From: Oscillatoriaceae cyanobacterium Prado104
GTDB lineage: Bacteria > Cyanobacteriota > Cyanobacteriia > Cyanobacteriales > Microcoleaceae
Length of the DNA stretch: 64,000 bases
Reading direction: 5' to 3'
Assembly: GCA_025454405.1 (NCBI GenBank)
Contig: JALOON010000053.1
Location: forward strand, 1 to 64,000
The position numbers and the translations under genes are program-made. Below, in pieces: positions 17,001 to 25,230 of the stretch; position 1 is the stretch's first letter, and each line of letters starts with the position of its first letter. The notes under the pieces were generated by a model. It worked only from the letters and a program-made list of their open reading frames with translations. It had not been told where the DNA came from and did not search any database.

Positions 17001-19884
17001 GCCGCAAATAGCGCTCTACCTGCAGCAGTGCAACGCTTCAAAGCCTGCAGAGGCAAAGGAAATAGAACTTCGCGTTCTCAATGCCAGGGGTGAATGGCGC
17101 TGGTTCCTTCACCGCACCGTTGTATTCAGCAGGACGCCCGAAGGACAAGCACGACAAATTTTAGGTTTTGGCATCGATATTACCGATCGCAAGCGCATCG
17201 AACAAGAATTGCGGCAAACCAACCAAACCTTAAGTACGTTGATTGCAGCCTCGCCTTTAGCGATCGCGCTGATTAAACCCGACGGCACGGTAATGCTGTG
17301 GAACCAAGCCGCAGAAAACCTCTTTGGTTGGAAGGCATCGGAGGTTTTGGGTCGGCCGATCCCGAGCATCTCGGAGGAACAGATCGGTGAATGCCTGAAA
17401 CTGTGGCAAGCTGTTACTGCGGGAGAAAAATTGCTCGGTTTGGAAACTTACCGCCAAAAACGGGACGGTTCGAGGGTAATTGTCAGCATCTCGGCAGCTC
17501 CCCTCTACGCAGAAAACGGGAGCGTTAGCGAGATTTTGCTGATTTTTCAGGACATTACTGCCCAAAAACAAGCAGAAGCAGCCCTACGCCGGCTCAACGA
17601 ACGATTTGAGATGGCAATGCAGGCAGTCGATGGCATCGTGTTTGAGTGGAACTTGGCAGATAAGGCGGTCTACCGTTCTGAGGGCTTGTTCCAGCTTGTG
17701 GGCGTCAAACCGGAAGACGCAGAACCGACGCGGGAGTGGTGGATAGAGCGAGTCGATCCCGAGGACTTAAGTTATCTGGAATCAAAATTTGGGTCGATCT
17801 CTAAGGCCGATCGCTATCAAGACGAATACCGAGTCCGCCATCAAGACGGCAGTTGGGTATACGTGTGGGAACGAGGCTGTTTTCACCGGGACGATCGCGG
17901 AGAAATTGTCAGGGTTGTCGGCTTCACCGCAAATATTACCGATCGGAAACTGGCGGAAGCAGCCCTGAAAGAGAGCGAGGAACGCTACCGCTATTTAGTC
18001 GAATCGATCCCGCAGTTGGTGTGGATGGCCGACATCGAAGGCACGCTGCAGGATATCAACCAGCGCTGGTCGGACTATACGGGCATGACGCTCGCCGAAG
18101 TGCAAGTAGCCGGTTGGCAGGCAGTGGTGCATCCAGAAGACTTGCCGGAACTGGTCGCTCGCTGGGATGTGGCACAACAAGCCCGAAATACTTACCAAGC
18201 TGAAGGTCGGATGCGCAGGCACGACGGCACCTATCGCTGGTATTTGCACCAAGCCATCCCGATCGCGGACGAACGCGGTCAAGTCATCAAATGGTTCGGC
18301 ACGGCAACAGACATTCACGATCGCAAGCAAGCTGAATCTGCGCTGCGTGCCAGCGAAGCACGGTTCCGCAACTTAGCAGACAATGCTCCTTTTATGGTTT
18401 GGGTAACAGAGCCGACGGGTTACTGCACCTATCTCAGCCAAAGCTGGTACGATTTTACAGGTCAAACAGAGGCATCGGGATTGGGTTTTGGATGGTTGAA
18501 CGCGACGCATACCGAAGACCGTCAGGTTGCCGAGCGTACTTTTTTAGCGGCGAACGACCGCCAAGAACCGTTTCGCTTGGAGTACCGCTTGCGGCGCTGT
18601 GACGGCGAGTATATTTGGGCGATCGATGCTGCGAGTCCGCGCTTTAGTGCGGAAGGTGAATTTCAAGGTTTTGTCGGATCGGTGATTGACATTACCGATC
18701 GCAAGCAAGCAGAGGCGCAGCGCGATCTCCTGTTGCGACAGGAGCAAGCGGCCAGAGCTGAAGCTGAAAAAGCCAACCGCATCAAAGATGAGTTCTTGGC
18801 GGTACTGTCCCACGAATTGCGATCGCCCCTGAACCCGATTCTCGGCTGGTCGAAGTTGCTGCAATCCGGTCGCCTCGACCCGCAAAAGACCAAGCTGGCT
18901 TTAGAGACGATCGAGCGCAATGCCAAACTGCAAACTCAATTAATTGAAGATTTGCTCGATGTCTCCCGGATTTTGCAAGGCAAATTAGTTTTAAATCAAG
19001 CTCCCGTACTCTTGACAAATACCGTGGAAGCTGCTATGGAAACCGTTAGGCTGGCAGCAGAAGCTAAAGGCATTCACATCCAAAAATCCTTGAACCTACC
19101 GGGGGGCAAAGTTTTGGGAGATTCTGCCCGCTTGCAGCAGGTAATTTGGAACTTGCTTTCTAACGCGATCAAATTTACCCCCGCAGGAGGGGCGGTAGAA
19201 ATTCGCTTGGCACAAATCGATAATTGCGCTCAAATTCAAGTTATCGATCGGGGTAAAGGTATCAAACCGGAGTTTTTGCCCTACGTATTTGAGTATTTCC
19301 GCCAGGAAGACGGCACGACAACTCGCAGGTTTGGCGGCTTGGGATTGGGGCTGGCGATCGTCCGCTACCTAACCGAATTGCACGGCGGCACCGTTGGGGC
19401 CGAGAGTCCGGGTGAAGGTTTGGGCGCTACTTTTACTGTCAGGTTACCGTTGATACCAGATGCTACTAAAACACTGACAGATAATTCGCAAGGAAATTCG
19501 TCGATCGATCTTGCCGGATTGCGGATTTTGGTGGTGGACGACGAACCGGATCTTCGGGATATCGTGTCGTTTATTTTGGAAGATGCCGGGGCTTGTGTCA
19601 GCATCGCCTCTTCTGCATTGGCAGCCCTCAATTCGATCGAACAGTCGTTACCCGATGTTTTGGTTTGCGACATCGGGATGCCGGAAATGGACGGTTATAT
19701 GCTAATGCGGCTGCTGAGAGGGCGTTCTGCTGCTGCTGGCGGCGAAATTCCCGCGATCGCGCTGACGGCTTATGCTGGAGAGGGCGACCGGCAAAGCGCG
19801 ATCGCGGCTGGATTCCAGTGCCACCTCGCTAAACCCGTAACCCCCGAGGAATTAATCGCAGCCGTTAAAAGTTTGGTTGAATAA
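14071..19884 (+). CDS. Giant hybrid histidine kinase with two kinase cores and two receivers
   Basis: 1937 aa from a GTG start. Order by residue: PAS-like (about 20-165), GAF (170-335), kinase core 1 with NISHEFRTPLT (near 357), N-box NLLSNAFKFT and GSGIGLSLVQELVKLHGG; receiver 1 (660-775, LVLSDVMMPKLDG); six PAS domains (about 800-1555, each closing with an ITDRK-type motif); kinase core 2 with VLSHELRSPLNPILGW (near 1576), NLLSNAIKFT and GLGLGLAIVRYLTELHGG; receiver 2 (1815-1935, LVCDIGMPEMDG). Both cores and both receivers keep their catalytic residues. No membrane segment is visible. A 50-residue linker (about 608-658) is repeat-derived. It can support an internal phosphorelay, but no Hpt domain is present, so a partner is likely. 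Confidence 0.95.
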   Translation: MDRAESVAEDIFAGGGEMGALMRSCDWSQTPLGPVANWPASLKTAVRLILGSRYPMFVWWGEDLTKFYNDAYIPVLGKRHAQALGKPASEVWAEIWDTLGPQTATVLHEGRSTWNRELLLIMERNGYPEETYFTFSYSPVASDDGSVGGVFCACSEDTQRVLGDRRLATLRELAAETIAAKTAAAACEIAAAVLSRNPRDIPFALFYLLEADRSAARLASTTGLAAGTIASPEQIELISAQTPDNWQLQQAIATGEIQIVEDLATKFGLLPGGAWAESPRTAAVMPLIRSGETLGAIVIGVNPLRILDDDCRGFFDLVAGQVTTAIANALAYQQQQQRAEALAELDRAKTTFFNNISHEFRTPLTLMLGPIEEALNDRGTPLPPQHRERLEVVQRNGLRLQKLVNTLLDFSRIEAGRIEAVCEPTDLAAFTAELASVFRSAIERANLRLTIDCPPLPALVWVDRQMWEKIVLNLLSNAFKFTFEGEIAVILQQCDSQIQLEVRDTGSGIPPEELPRIFERFHRVRGASGRSYEGSGIGLSLVQELVKLHGGTIAVTSEVDRGTTFTVSIPADREYRSPSLELAELASTPTPAVAATPYVEEALRWLPEAEQHNTNSDTDARMNDRGVLRESDLEGIRNQESGNILPISPSPPPPLPPFPTRILLADDNSDMRDYVKRLLLEAGYAVETASDGLEAWRAIEGQPPDLVLSDVMMPKLDGFGLLRELRANPNTKDLPIVLLSARAGGEAQIEGLTAGADDYLTKPFAARELLGRVAACLQQAQFRREAREREQALRQEAETAKARIESILSSIRDGFFVLDREWRYTYTNDRNCEIVGMQREQLLGSNLWELFPDVVGTEVWEKFDRAVREQMPVQFEYYYPTWNRWFEYRVYPNASGLSVFVADISDRRQTAAALQESQRFNQQIAETLPGILFVHDAIEQRHVYINSQVGELLGYTSEQILEMGSEIIPKILHPDEMPQIALYLQQCNASKPAEAKEIELRVLNARGEWRWFLHRTVVFSRTPEGQARQILGFGIDITDRKRIEQELRQTNQTLSTLIAASPLAIALIKPDGTVMLWNQAAENLFGWKASEVLGRPIPSISEEQIGECLKLWQAVTAGEKLLGLETYRQKRDGSRVIVSISAAPLYAENGSVSEILLIFQDITAQKQAEAALRRLNERFEMAMQAVDGIVFEWNLADKAVYRSEGLFQLVGVKPEDAEPTREWWIERVDPEDLSYLESKFGSISKADRYQDEYRVRHQDGSWVYVWERGCFHRDDRGEIVRVVGFTANITDRKLAEAALKESEERYRYLVESIPQLVWMADIEGTLQDINQRWSDYTGMTLAEVQVAGWQAVVHPEDLPELVARWDVAQQARNTYQAEGRMRRHDGTYRWYLHQAIPIADERGQVIKWFGTATDIHDRKQAESALRASEARFRNLADNAPFMVWVTEPTGYCTYLSQSWYDFTGQTEASGLGFGWLNATHTEDRQVAERTFLAANDRQEPFRLEYRLRRCDGEYIWAIDAASPRFSAEGEFQGFVGSVIDITDRKQAEAQRDLLLRQEQAARAEAEKANRIKDEFLAVLSHELRSPLNPILGWSKLLQSGRLDPQKTKLALETIERNAKLQTQLIEDLLDVSRILQGKLVLNQAPVLLTNTVEAAMETVRLAAEAKGIHIQKSLNLPGGKVLGDSARLQQVIWNLLSNAIKFTPAGGAVEIRLAQIDNCAQIQVIDRGKGIKPEFLPYVFEYFRQEDGTTTRRFGGLGLGLAIVRYLTELHGGTVGAESPGEGLGATFTVRLPLIPDATKTLTDNSQGNSSIDLAGLRILVVDDEPDLRDIVSFILEDAGACVSIASSALAALNSIEQSLPDVLVCDIGMPEMDGYMLMRLLRGRSAAAGGEIPAIALTAYAGEGDRQSAIAAGFQCHLAKPVTPEELIAAVKSLVE
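15895..16046 (+). repeat. Intergenic-type repeat carried in frame inside the kinase gene
   Basis: This part of the coding sequence contains ACACGGATGCACGGATG, AATCAGAAATCAGGAATCAG and a CCCCTCTCCCCCTCC tract. Such strings resemble noncoding repeats elsewhere in the window (ACACGGATGAAAT at 21055, CCGTGTATCCGTG at 57571, CTCTCCCGATCTCCCCC at 23012). It encodes a polar then proline-rich linker (SPSPPPPLPPFP) between kinase core 1 and receiver 1. Confidence 0.6.
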
Positions 19885-20065
19885 AAGCTTTGTCAGCTAC
19901 CCCACCGCTTTTATCGGGGGGCGATCGAACCGTATTTTAAACAGCGCAAAATTTTATTCGATCAAAAATGGGGTTTTAAACCCAAATTTTTGATAACGGG
20001 TACGAACAACCCCGATTTGGTATTAGTTGTCGAATTGAAAGCTCTAATTTGCCCCTTCTCATTGA

Positions 20066-20887
20066 TTATTGCAAGTGGAGGAATTTATCTAGCGCGCTAA
20101 CAGCAACTGGCGGCCACCGACGGATATTTCTCACCCAATCGATGTCTTTGTAACGCGAATCGAGACCTACGGCTGCTACCCAATTGCTCTCAGCTTCGCC
20201 TCGCTGTCCGGCAGCCCACAGACAGGCGCTGAGGGCGGCTCTCATGTCAGCAAATTTGGGATATTTGCGGACGATGTTTTTCATGTTGCGAATCGCTTCT
20301 GCTGTTTGCCCGTTTTGATAGAGAGCTAGGGCATGATTGGCGCGGGCAAAGGCATATTCTGGGGCTAATTCAAAGGCTTTTTTGTAGTCAGAAATAGCGC
20401 TTTCCCACTGCCCCAAACCTGCTTCGGCATTGCCTCGGTTGTTGTATGCTGCCGGATCTTTGGAGTCTAATTCTAACACGCGGTTGTAGTCTGCGATCGC
20501 ATCTTCCCAGCGCCCCAAACCTTCCAATGCCGTGCCGCGATTTAAGTACGGATCGGGAGCTTCAGGAGCTAGTTCGATCGCCTTTTCGTAGTCGGAAATA
20601 GCCTCTTGAAGTTTGTTTTGGCTTACTCTAGAATTGCCGCGATTGCTCCAGGCTGCAGCTCGATCGGGAAATTTATCAATTATTTCAGTCCAGAATTTTT
20701 CTGCAACTGGAAACTTGCCTTCATTGGTAGCTGCAAAAGCTTTTTGAACGAGTTCTCCCAATTCCTGTTGGGAGTCGGCGATATTTGTTTGTTGCACCTG
20801 TGCTGCGGCTGGAATTGTATTGTCGCCCAACCAAACTAAGCCCGCGATAATTAATACTGTCAAAAATGTGCGAATCGCTCGAATCAT
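20066..20887 (-). CDS. Exported tetratricopeptide-repeat protein
   Basis: 273 aa when started at the ATG at 20887 (MIRAIRTFLTVL), which gives a proper signal peptide or membrane anchor ending near IPAAAQ. The frame is open further upstream to 20995, but that part is translated GAAGGAA repeat. At least four TPR units follow, for example AAAWSNRGNSRVSQNKLQEA, DPYLNRGTALEGLGRWEDA and AAYNNRGNAEAGLGQWESA, each with the family's G/Y/A spacing. TPR proteins are protein-binding scaffolds; related cyanobacterial and plastid proteins assist thylakoid complexes, but nothing here fixes the partner. It stands alone between repeats. Confidence 0.88.
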   Translation of the reverse strand: MIRAIRTFLTVLIIAGLVWLGDNTIPAAAQVQQTNIADSQQELGELVQKAFAATNEGKFPVAEKFWTEIIDKFPDRAAAWSNRGNSRVSQNKLQEAISDYEKAIELAPEAPDPYLNRGTALEGLGRWEDAIADYNRVLELDSKDPAAYNNRGNAEAGLGQWESAISDYKKAFELAPEYAFARANHALALYQNGQTAEAIRNMKNIVRKYPKFADMRAALSACLWAAGQRGEAESNWVAAVGLDSRYKDIDWVRNIRRWPPVAVSALDKFLHLQ

Positions 20888-21211
20888 AACCAATAGCGTA
20901 AATTTTACAAAATATATTAACTTAAATTGCAGCCGAACACAACTTGAAAATATATCAGAAGAAGGAAGAAGGAAGAAGCAACAGGGAAGAAGCAACAGGG
21001 AAGAAGCAACAGGGAAGCCAAGAGGGAAGGCACTACAAGGATTCTAAGACGCCCACACGGATGAAATAAGGGACAGGATCTAAGTTCTCGAATCTATCGT
21101 TGGGCATAGACAGACGAAATTTTTCTATCTCAAGCTGGATAAACTAAAGCAACTAAATCGAGTACAGATATATATGCAACTTAAAATAGCGATCGATTGC
21201 GAGAATAGCCC
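20888..21211. other. Gene-free stretch with purine tandem repeats
   Basis: 324 bp between divergent genes. It holds GAAGGAA-type repeats, three exact 14-bp copies of GGAAGAAGCAACAG (20971-21012), and AT-rich sequence 21070-21200 that probably contains the promoter for the gene at 21212. Confidence 0.6.
20957..21012 (+). repeat. GAAGGAA and 14-bp tandem repeats
   Basis: About two to three 7-bp GAAGGAA units followed by three exact copies of GGAAGAAGCAACAG at 20971-21012. A purer GAAGGAA array is found at 34598-34638. Confidence 0.85.
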
Positions 21212-22924
21212 ATGCAATACTTTGTACTAGCTTCTGATTACGACGGTACGTTAGCGACAGACGGTCAAATGCTCGATGAAACAGTTACCGCACTCGAACG
21301 TTTGCGCGATTCGGGGCGAAAATTGATTTTGGTGACGGGAAGGGAATTAGATGATTTGTTGCGCGTTATGCCGGGGGTAGATTTATTTGATTGTATAGTG
21401 GCGGAAAACGGGGCTTTGTTGTATTGGCCTGCTACCCGTCAAGAAAAATTATTAGGAGAACCTCCGCCGGAAGAATTTGTTAAAGCCTTGCGCGATCGCG
21501 ATATTTCTCCTTTATCAGTAGGGCGCGTTATTGTTGCGACTTGGCATCCTAATGAAACAACTGTTATTCAAGTTATTCGCGAGTTGGGATTGGAACTGCA
21601 AGTTATTTTTAATAAAGGTGCAGTGATGGTATTGCCGTCGGGGATTAATAAAGCTGCGGGACTGAAAGCAGCTTTGGATGAATTAAAAATATCGCCGCAC
21701 AATGTTGTGGGGGTAGGAGATGCGGAAAACGACCATGCTTTTTTAAGTTTCTGCGAGTGTTCTGTGGCTGTTGCCAATGCTCTGCCGGTGGTGAAAGAAC
21801 GAGTCGATTTTGTCACGAATGGCAGCAGGGGTGAGGGAGTTATTGAGTTAATCGATCGATTGATTGCTTCGGACTTAGTAGAAATAGACTCTCAAGTCGA
21901 TCGGCACAATATTTTATTAGGAACTCGGGAAGATGAATCGGAAGTTCAGATTAAACCTTTGAGAACGAGTCTGTTACTTGCGGGGACTTCTGGAGGCGGA
22001 AAATCTACCTTGGCAACGGGGATGCTGGAACGAATTGCCGAGCAAAATTATCAGTTTTGTATCTTCGATCCCGAGGGAGATTACGAGAATTTTGATAGTG
22101 CGGTAGTATTGGGAGATAGCAAAAGAGCGCCTTCTGTAAGAGAGGTTTTAGATGTGTTGGAAAAACCCCATCAAAATGCGGTAGTGAATTTGTTGGGAAT
22201 TGCCTTAAAGGATCGTCCGGGATTTTTTGCCGATTTGTTACCGCAGTTGCAGGAAATGCGATCGCGTTTGGGGCGTCCTCATTGGATTGTTATCGATGAA
22301 GCCCATCATTTGATGCCCGCATCGTGGAATCCGGCAGCTTTAACTATGCCCCAACAATTGAAGGGAATGCTGTTAATTACCGTCCATCCAGAACATGTTT
22401 CACCCGCGGCTTTAAGCGCGATCGACGATTCGATCGCAGTCGGTCAATCGCCGACAGAAAAAATTGAGGAATTCTGCCAAGTGTTAGGGGAAGATTTACC
22501 TCAATTAACACCGCAAAATCTCGAACCTGGTGTTGCGCTTGCTTGGTTTAGGACAACTAGGGAAAAACCCTTTACATTCCAGATTGCACCGGGAAAAATG
22601 GAACGCCGCCGCCACGTTCGCAAGTATGCGGAAGGTCAATTAGGGGAAGATAAAAGTTTTTACTTCCGAGGGCCAAGTCAAAAGTTAAATTTGCGCGCCC
22701 AAAATTTGATTTTATTTACCCAAATTGCTGAAGGATTGGATGATGAAACTTGGATGTTTCACTTGCAACAAGGAGATTACTCTTGTTGGTTTCGCGAGGC
22801 AATTAAGGATGAAGGTTTGGCTGATGAAGTCGCACGAATTGAGAAACGCGCTGATTTACCCGCTGCAGAAAGTCGCGATTTAATTAAGGAAGCGATCGAG
22901 CGGCGGTATACGTTGCCTGCTTGA
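21212..22924 (+). CDS. HAD-family phosphatase fused to HerA-like ATPase
   Basis: 570 aa. Residues 1-215 are a Cof/sucrose-phosphatase-type HAD hydrolase: motif I D9-Y-D11-G-T, and the cap-type tail KAAGLKAALDEL with GVGDAENDHAFL, which holds the Mg-binding aspartates. Residues 240-470 are a P-loop ATPase: Walker A GTSGGGKST with K264, then FDPEGDYENF, and Walker B WIVIDEAHHL with D362-E363. The order of these motifs resembles HerA/FtsK-type (DUF87-like) ATPases. The last 100 residues are charged and unassigned. No signal peptide is present, so it is cytoplasmic. The fusion is known to me only as an uncharacterised cyanobacterial arrangement. The job is unknown: a sugar-phosphate phosphatase controlled by ATP use is only a guess. 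Confidence 0.85.
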   Translation: MQYFVLASDYDGTLATDGQMLDETVTALERLRDSGRKLILVTGRELDDLLRVMPGVDLFDCIVAENGALLYWPATRQEKLLGEPPPEEFVKALRDRDISPLSVGRVIVATWHPNETTVIQVIRELGLELQVIFNKGAVMVLPSGINKAAGLKAALDELKISPHNVVGVGDAENDHAFLSFCECSVAVANALPVVKERVDFVTNGSRGEGVIELIDRLIASDLVEIDSQVDRHNILLGTREDESEVQIKPLRTSLLLAGTSGGGKSTLATGMLERIAEQNYQFCIFDPEGDYENFDSAVVLGDSKRAPSVREVLDVLEKPHQNAVVNLLGIALKDRPGFFADLLPQLQEMRSRLGRPHWIVIDEAHHLMPASWNPAALTMPQQLKGMLLITVHPEHVSPAALSAIDDSIAVGQSPTEKIEEFCQVLGEDLPQLTPQNLEPGVALAWFRTTREKPFTFQIAPGKMERRRHVRKYAEGQLGEDKSFYFRGPSQKLNLRAQNLILFTQIAEGLDDETWMFHLQQGDYSCWFREAIKDEGLADEVARIEKRADLPAAESRDLIKEAIERRYTLPA

Positions 22925-23093
22925 GAAATACAAGGGACTCCAGAACGCATCAGATCGCTAACCCATCTCGGCAATCGCTGTTACTTTTAGCGATGGCAAC
23001 CGAGAATGAAACAACTCTCCCGATCTCCCCCTGTGTTCTTCCTTCTGCTATACTTAAGCGTTGGCAATCAATCAGCAAGCAGGCATCATAAAA

Positions 23094-23780
23094 ATGAATT
23101 TGGCAGACGACAAAACTGTTGTCAGACAGTATTTTAACTCGACGGGCTTCGATCGCTGGCAGCGAATTTACGGCGACGGCAAAGTCAATAAAGTGCAGCT
23201 AGATATTCGTACCGGGCACCAGCAAACGGTAGATAAAGTTATCGAATGGCTGCAAGCTGACGGCAATTTGCGCGGGCTCTCCATCTGCGATGCCGGCTGC
23301 GGTGTGGGTTCTCTCAGCATCCCGCTAGCGGAAGCCGGCGGAATTGTTTGTGCTAGCGATATCTCGGAAAAAATGGTAGCAGAGGCTTACGATCGAGCGA
23401 CATCTGTTCCTGGGAAATCTTACAATGTTTCTTTTGCAGCGCGAGATTTGGAAGCTTTAACGGGAAGTTTCCACACGGTGATTTGTTTGGACGTGCTGAT
23501 TCATTACCCTCAAGATAAGGCTGCAGAAATGATCGCTCATTTATGTTCGATCGCGCAATCTCGCTTGATTCTCAGTTTTGCTCCTAAAACTTTAGCACTT
23601 ACCGCACTCAAAAAAATTGGCGAGCTTTTCCCCGGCCCGAGCAAAACAACTCGCGCTTACCAGCATCGGGAATCCGATATTATCAAAATCTTGGAAAACA
23701 ACGGTTTAGTTGTTAAAAGAACCGCCATGACTAGCACTCGGTTTTACTATTCTCGCTTGTTGGAAGCAGTTCGCAAATAA
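23094..23780 (+). CDS. chlM: Magnesium-protoporphyrin IX methyltransferase
   Basis: 228 aa from the ATG at 23094; a TTG further upstream (23061) is less likely. ChlM uses S-adenosylmethionine to methylate the propionate of Mg-protoporphyrin IX, the step after Mg-chelatase in chlorophyll synthesis. The family start DKTVVRQYFNSTGFDRWQRI is present, then the SAM-binding motif ICDAGCGVGSLSIPLA, DISEKMVAEA, and CLDVLIHYPQDK. The C-terminal SRLILSFAPKT and HRESDIIKILE are also typical. It acts at the cytoplasmic/thylakoid face. It appears to be monocistronic and is followed by repeat DNA. Confidence 0.96.
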   Translation: MNLADDKTVVRQYFNSTGFDRWQRIYGDGKVNKVQLDIRTGHQQTVDKVIEWLQADGNLRGLSICDAGCGVGSLSIPLAEAGGIVCASDISEKMVAEAYDRATSVPGKSYNVSFAARDLEALTGSFHTVICLDVLIHYPQDKAAEMIAHLCSIAQSRLILSFAPKTLALTALKKIGELFPGPSKTTRAYQHRESDIIKILENNGLVVKRTAMTSTRFYYSRLLEAVRK

Positions 23781-23798
23781 AGAGGTTTAATCAAGAGG

Positions 23799-23822
23799 TT
23801 TGTAGTGAGGACTTTAGTCCGC
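23799..23822 (+). repeat. GTAGTGAGGACTTTAGTCC repeat
   Basis: One consensus copy of the dispersed module, 18 bp after the chlM stop. The inverted form is at 24026-24050, so the two flank the element at 23833-23952. Confidence 0.8.
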
Positions 23823-23832
23823 ATTTTGTCTA

Positions 23833-23952
23833 ATACCAAATCCAGATTAGATATCCCCTTTATCACTCGGCGATTGAAATCGCTTCTATACAAACAAAGT
23901 CGGCCTGCGCCGACTGAAAGAATAAAGGGGGCAGTAAACCCGGATTTGGTAT
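23833..23952. repeat. 120-bp element with ATACCAAATCC inverted ends
   Basis: Ends ATACCAAATCC and GGATTTGGTAT are exact complements. The inside includes AAACAAAGTCGGCCTGCGCC and a matching GACT, also an inverted repeat. A related fragment is at 7826-7880, and solitary end-like sequences (GATTTGGTATTAG) occur at 20024 and near 27186. It looks like a small MITE or palindromic repeat. Confidence 0.65.
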
Positions 23953-24025
23953 AAATTAGCAGGCAATGACTTTCGCAGGACGCTCGCGCCCTTAAGCTGT
24001 CATAATTGGCTGAAATTTTTGCTTT

Positions 24026-24050
24026 GAGGACTGAAGTCCTTACTACGAAC
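24026..24050 (-). repeat. Inverted copy of the GGACTNNAGTCC repeat
   Basis: GAGGACTGAAGTCCTTACTAC, the reverse-complement form of the module at 23799. It ends next to the Nudix stop codon. Confidence 0.75.
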
Positions 24051-24051
24051 T

Positions 24052-24492
24052 TTACTGCAAACTTTGTCGATCTAAAGAATCTATAAAACTTAATAAAATG
24101 CGTTGGTGAGGAATCCCAAAAGGTCGCAAGCTTTCTGCTTTCTCAGAATAACAAATGCCCGATCGAATGTCTTCGGGCGTCAATAACTTCATATCCCAAC
24201 CTTCATGCAAAACTAAATCCTTGACATCTGCATCCAGTTGTGATTGAAAAACATGACGCACTACATCTCCTTCTACATCGCAGCAAAACAACGATGCTGT
24301 TGCAGGAACCCAGCCAATCTCTTCGGCAAGTTCCCGCAACACGGCAACTTCCGGCGTTTCCTCCGGTTCTAGGTGCCCCCCAAACAAAGCCCAATGTCCC
24401 GGATACCTGATATTAGGAATATCGTCTCGCAACTGGCAGAGAAATTTGCCGTCTTGGTGTAAAATCGCGATCGCCACGTGAATTTTAGTCAT
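24052..24492 (-). CDS. Nudix hydrolase
   Basis: 146 aa. The complete Nudix box lies at about residues 38-61: GGHLEPEETPEVAVL followed by RELAEEIGW, matching GX5EX7REUXEEXGU with all catalytic glutamates. Nudix enzymes split a nucleoside diphosphate linked to another group, often to clean up oxidised or surplus nucleotides; the substrate is not readable from the sequence. The start lies 6 bp after the stop of the lipoprotein gene at 24499-24939, so the two form an operon with the lipoprotein first. There is no signal peptide, so unlike its partner it is cytoplasmic. Confidence 0.92.
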   Translation of the reverse strand: MTKIHVAIAILHQDGKFLCQLRDDIPNIRYPGHWALFGGHLEPEETPEVAVLRELAEEIGWVPATASLFCCDVEGDVVRHVFQSQLDADVKDLVLHEGWDMKLLTPEDIRSGICYSEKAESLRPFGIPHQRILLSFIDSLDRQSLQ

Positions 24493-24498
24493 GCAAAT

Positions 24499-24939
24499 TT
24501 ATTGTTCTTTTTTCTCGGTTTCAGCAGCGGGATTGCGTTGTAACTGTTCCATTTCCTCAATATAAACTTCACCTAAATCTCTGCCTGCCAAGTTTTTAAT
24601 TGTAATGCTTTTGTAGCGGACATTTCCCTTCAGCAGCATTTCATCTCCCCGCTGTGGCAAACTTTGCTTGGTTAACACCCAAATTCTACCAGTTCCATCT
24701 TGCAGTTGATAAGCAGCATTACCGACAAACGGCGCGCGATTTCCTACCTTTCCTTTAAGATAAACTTCGGCATCAACTTGCCGCTTTTGCTGGATGTCGC
24801 CGATGCGATCGACATTGACGCCAATATTGAGTTGAGACATCGGCAAACTGCCACAACTGAGCAAACCGCTGGCGAGAATTAGCGATAGCGATCCGATGCG
24901 GAATCCTTGAACCCATACTTGTTTAATTGTTGCAGTCAT
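24499..24939 (-). CDS. Small lipoprotein with OB-fold-like domain
   Basis: 146 aa from the ATG at 24939. Upstream the frame continues through heptamer repeat to 25065, which is not likely coding. The N-terminus is a lipoprotein signal: hydrophobic stretch, then LLSCG, with lipidation on that cysteine. The mature part (VDAEVYLKGKVGNRAPFVG, then AYQLQDGTGRIWVLT and GDEMLLKGNVRY) has the strand pattern of OB-fold domains of the tRNA_anti/BOF kind found in exported proteins. The C-terminus is glutamate/lysine-rich. It is probably membrane-anchored in the periplasm. Its partner gene encodes a cytoplasmic Nudix enzyme, so a shared function is not obvious. Confidence 0.78.
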   Translation of the reverse strand: MTATIKQVWVQGFRIGSLSLILASGLLSCGSLPMSQLNIGVNVDRIGDIQQKRQVDAEVYLKGKVGNRAPFVGNAAYQLQDGTGRIWVLTKQSLPQRGDEMLLKGNVRYKSITIKNLAGRDLGEVYIEEMEQLQRNPAAETEKKEQ

Positions 24940-25051
24940 GAGTTGAATTATTTCAGATTGAAGGTTATTTTCAAGCAGGCAGCAGGCAACAGGCAATTGC
25001 CAACAAGTAACTAGATTTAAAGTCCCATCACCAGTTATATGACATGACTGA

Positions 25052-25090
25052 CTGTCAACTGTCAACTGTCAACTGTCAACTGTCAACTGT
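25052..25090 (+). repeat. Heptamer tandem repeat (GTCAACT family)
   Basis: Five nearly exact copies of CTGTCAA located upstream of the lipoprotein and of folD, which are divergent. Confidence 0.85.
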
Positions 25091-25230
25091 TACAGCTCCG
25101 AGCTACCTTAGCAGAATTTAAAGAATCGATCGCAATTAAGAAATTCCTCAGTTACAGTCAACACCTGCAGTTAAGCTCTAAAATCGAAAATCGTCAGCTC
25201 CTAACCCACAGTTTACAAACAGTTTACAAA

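Noticed and set aside
20888-20995. N-terminal extension of the TPR protein
   Set aside because: The segment is outside the signal peptide and part is translated GAAGGAA repeat.
24940-25065. N-terminal extension of the lipoprotein
   Set aside because: It would bury the lipoprotein signal and is partly heptamer repeat.
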